This document shows, in pieces, positions 7,043 through 7,590 of a DNA stretch of 7,590 nucleotides (position 1 is the first letter of the stretch; each line of letters starts with the position of its first letter). The DNA is from Nitrospina sp. (lineage in GTDB: Bacteria; Nitrospinota; Nitrospinia; Nitrospinales; VA-1). Position numbers and translations under genes: made by a program. The notes beneath the pieces are model-generated. The model searched no databases and was not told the origin of the DNA. It was given only the letters and a program-made list of their open reading frames with translations. The DNA lies in contig JABJCF010000432.1 of NCBI GenBank assembly GCA_018665625.1, positions 1 to 7,590 of the forward strand, in the 5' to 3' direction.

Positions 7043-7056
7043 CTCCAATATTGGAG
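7043..7056. promoter_or_regulatory. Perfect 14-bp palindrome, candidate operator
   Basis: CTCCAATATTGGAG reads the same on both strands. It ends 46 bp before the TTGACA box at 7103, near position -90 relative to the expected start of transcription, a usual place for a dimeric activator site. No regulator family can be assigned from the sequence alone. Confidence 0.5.
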
Positions 7057-7102
7057 CCATATTTCAAGTAGGAAGTTTAATTTTTTAATCCCGGATATTT
7101 TC

Positions 7103-7131
7103 TTGACATTTCGCTTGAAATTCCATATAAC
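7103..7131 (+). promoter_or_regulatory. Strong sigma-70 type promoter of the right-edge gene
   Basis: A perfect -35 box TTGACA (7103-7108) and TATAAC (7126-7131) are separated by the optimal 17 bp. Transcription would start near 7138, giving a leader of about 410 bases before the ATG at 7551. It may instead drive a separate short RNA ending at the terminator at 7299-7338. Confidence 0.8.
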
Positions 7132-7137
7132 AGGGCC

Positions 7138-7338
7138 TCATCTAGAGAAAAGGTACAAATTTTATTCGATATTCAGGTCTTAAAAAATGGGAATTTTCAG
7201 GAGTATTCGCCTCTTATTATTTTGACGAAACGTAAGCGAGTTTTCCTAAGGTAGCGTTAATGACCCTCTTTTTTAGAGGTCTGTTTCGACGCGATTAGAC
7301 GCGGATTTCCCGCGTTCGGTTTTTATTTTTTTATTTTT
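7138..7338 (+). ncRNA. Candidate structured leader / small RNA of about 200 nt
   Basis: This is the RNA expected between the promoter at 7103-7131 and the intrinsic terminator at 7299-7338. It holds a hairpin at 7262-7281 (CCTCT, T5 loop, AGAGG, extended by two more pairs past a bulged C) and the terminator stem. GACGCG occurs twice (7289-7294 and 7298-7303), so the 3' arm at 7310-7315 could pair with either copy. It matches no riboswitch or small RNA family I recognise. It may be an attenuator leader for the downstream gene or an independent small RNA. Confidence 0.5.
7299..7338 (+). terminator. Predicted intrinsic terminator inside the leader
   Basis: Stem ACGCGG (7299-7304) pairs with CCGCGT (7310-7315) over a 5-base loop, followed after four bases by a T-rich run broken only by two A residues (7320-7338). 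It points toward the right-edge gene and lies about 210 bp before its ATG, with no convincing second promoter after it. Confidence 0.7.
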
Positions 7339-7370
7339 GCAGTATGTCGTTTGATAGTTAAAAAAAGTTT

Positions 7371-7512
7371 TAAAAAGTAGCAAGTTTTGTAAGTTTCAAA
7401 GAAGTATTTTTTAGGTTGAAAAAGGGGTCGAAAACCTTTGGTTGAGACACCCCGAAGAAGTAAGCAAGTTGTAGAGTGAAGTAGTTGTGAAAAAGGGTTC
7501 GGTATTTTGGCC
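7371..7512 (+). promoter_or_regulatory. Second half of leader: repeats and competing hairpins
   Basis: An imperfect direct repeat (AAGTAGCAAGTT at 7375-7386, AAGTAAGCAAGTT at 7458-7470) flanks a segment with three helices that cannot all coexist: AGGTT 7413-7417 with AACCT 7433-7437, AAAGG 7421-7425 with CCTTT 7435-7439, and GGGGT 7424-7428 with ACCCC 7449-7453. A short TCGG/CCGA hairpin lies near 7499-7515. An open minus-strand frame here (7323-7529) runs against the leader and looks non-coding. Confidence 0.35.
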
Positions 7513-7536
7513 GAGCTCAAAATTTCCAAGTTTCAC

Positions 7537-7543
7537 AAGGAGG
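7537..7543 (+). promoter_or_regulatory. Perfect ribosome binding site
   Basis: AAGGAGG lies seven bases before the ATG at 7551, the strongest such site in the window, suggesting high translation of the right-edge gene. Confidence 0.9.
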
Positions 7544-7550
7544 TTTGTAT

Positions 7551-7590
7551 ATGAGGTTAAACAGACGTAAGTTCTTGCAGGTGAGTGCTG
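7551..7590 (+). CDS. Start of a Tat-exported protein, candidate molybdopterin oxidoreductase (NxrA-like); cut by window edge
   Basis: Only the first 13 codons are present: MRLNRRKFLQVSA. The NRRKFLQ segment is a twin-arginine export motif, so the product is folded in the cytoplasm, usually with a bound cofactor, and sent to the periplasm. This form, with RR at residues 5-6 followed by a hydrophobic stretch, is common at the start of large molybdenum oxidoreductase catalytic subunits. Periplasmic nitrite oxidoreductase alpha subunits of Nitrospinota/Nitrospirota are such proteins. The strong promoter, long leader and perfect AAGGAGG fit a highly expressed respiratory enzyme. The Tat signal is firm; the enzyme identity is inference from 13 residues and context, and other Tat substrates (multicopper oxidase, Rieske protein, hydrogenase) are possible. 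Confidence 0.7.
   Translation, partial: MRLNRRKFLQVSA

Noticed and set aside
6873..7067. 64-codon minus-strand reading frame
   Set aside because: TTG start, no ribosome binding site, AT-driven composition; it overlaps the palindrome region.
7220..7275. Possible c-di-GMP-I (GEMM) riboswitch
   Set aside because: Short pieces (GACGAAACG, CCTAAG, GGTAGCG) recall the motif, but the P2 stem, its tetraloop and the required core order are absent.
7323..7529. 68-codon minus-strand reading frame in the leader
   Set aside because: Lies antisense to a structured leader, begins without a ribosome binding site and its translation is low-complexity.

Overview
The window appears to come from a Gram-negative bacterium with about 40-45% G+C and strongly AT-rich intergenic DNA. 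Evidence for two membranes and a respiratory lifestyle: a secreted c-type cytochrome, a lipoprotein with a classical lipobox, apolipoprotein N-acyltransferase (Lnt), and a gene start at the right edge whose product begins with a twin-arginine (Tat) signal. The right-edge N-terminus (MRLNRRKFLQVSA) fits large Tat-exported molybdopterin oxidoreductases. Together with the cytochrome and the AT-rich style it makes me think of a marine Nitrospinota-type nitrite oxidiser, but only 13 codons are visible, so this is inference.

Layout, left to right. (1) 60-755, minus: secreted monohaem cytochrome c with an unrecognised C-terminal half. (2) 917-1141, minus: a 74-residue protein of unknown function. 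(3) 1352-2167, plus: a lipoprotein made of two tandem copies of the domain otherwise found at the C-terminus of the cytochrome c maturation protein CcmI/CycH; a TTG start with a strong ribosome binding site fixes its N-terminus. (4) 2224-2976, plus: a DinJ/RelB-YafQ toxin-antitoxin pair with a near-consensus promoter that carries a 12-bp palindrome in its spacer; the two genes are unusually far apart (137 bp). (5) 2977-4542, minus: Lnt, whose stop codon abuts that of the toxin. (6) 4674-4922, plus: a small stand-alone BFD-like [2Fe-2S] protein. (7) 4955-6151 and 6236-6721, minus: aspartate aminotransferase and CoaD, probably one transcript from a promoter at 6746-6773. (8) 6722-7550: 829 bp without a convincing gene, holding a 14-bp perfect palindrome, a consensus-like sigma-70 promoter (TTGACA-17-TATAAC), a predicted intrinsic terminator inside the leader and several competing hairpins. 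(9) 7551-7590, plus: the start of the Tat-exported protein behind a perfect AAGGAGG.

How it fits together: the cytochrome, the CcmI-like lipoprotein, Lnt and the Tat protein all concern the cell envelope and electron transport; Lnt would acylate the lipoprotein encoded nearby. The toxin-antitoxin pair looks like an insertion into this chromosomal set, while aspC and coaD are ordinary housekeeping genes. The most interesting region is the long structured leader before the Tat protein, which looks like a regulated transcription-attenuation leader or a small RNA gene upstream of a major respiratory enzyme.
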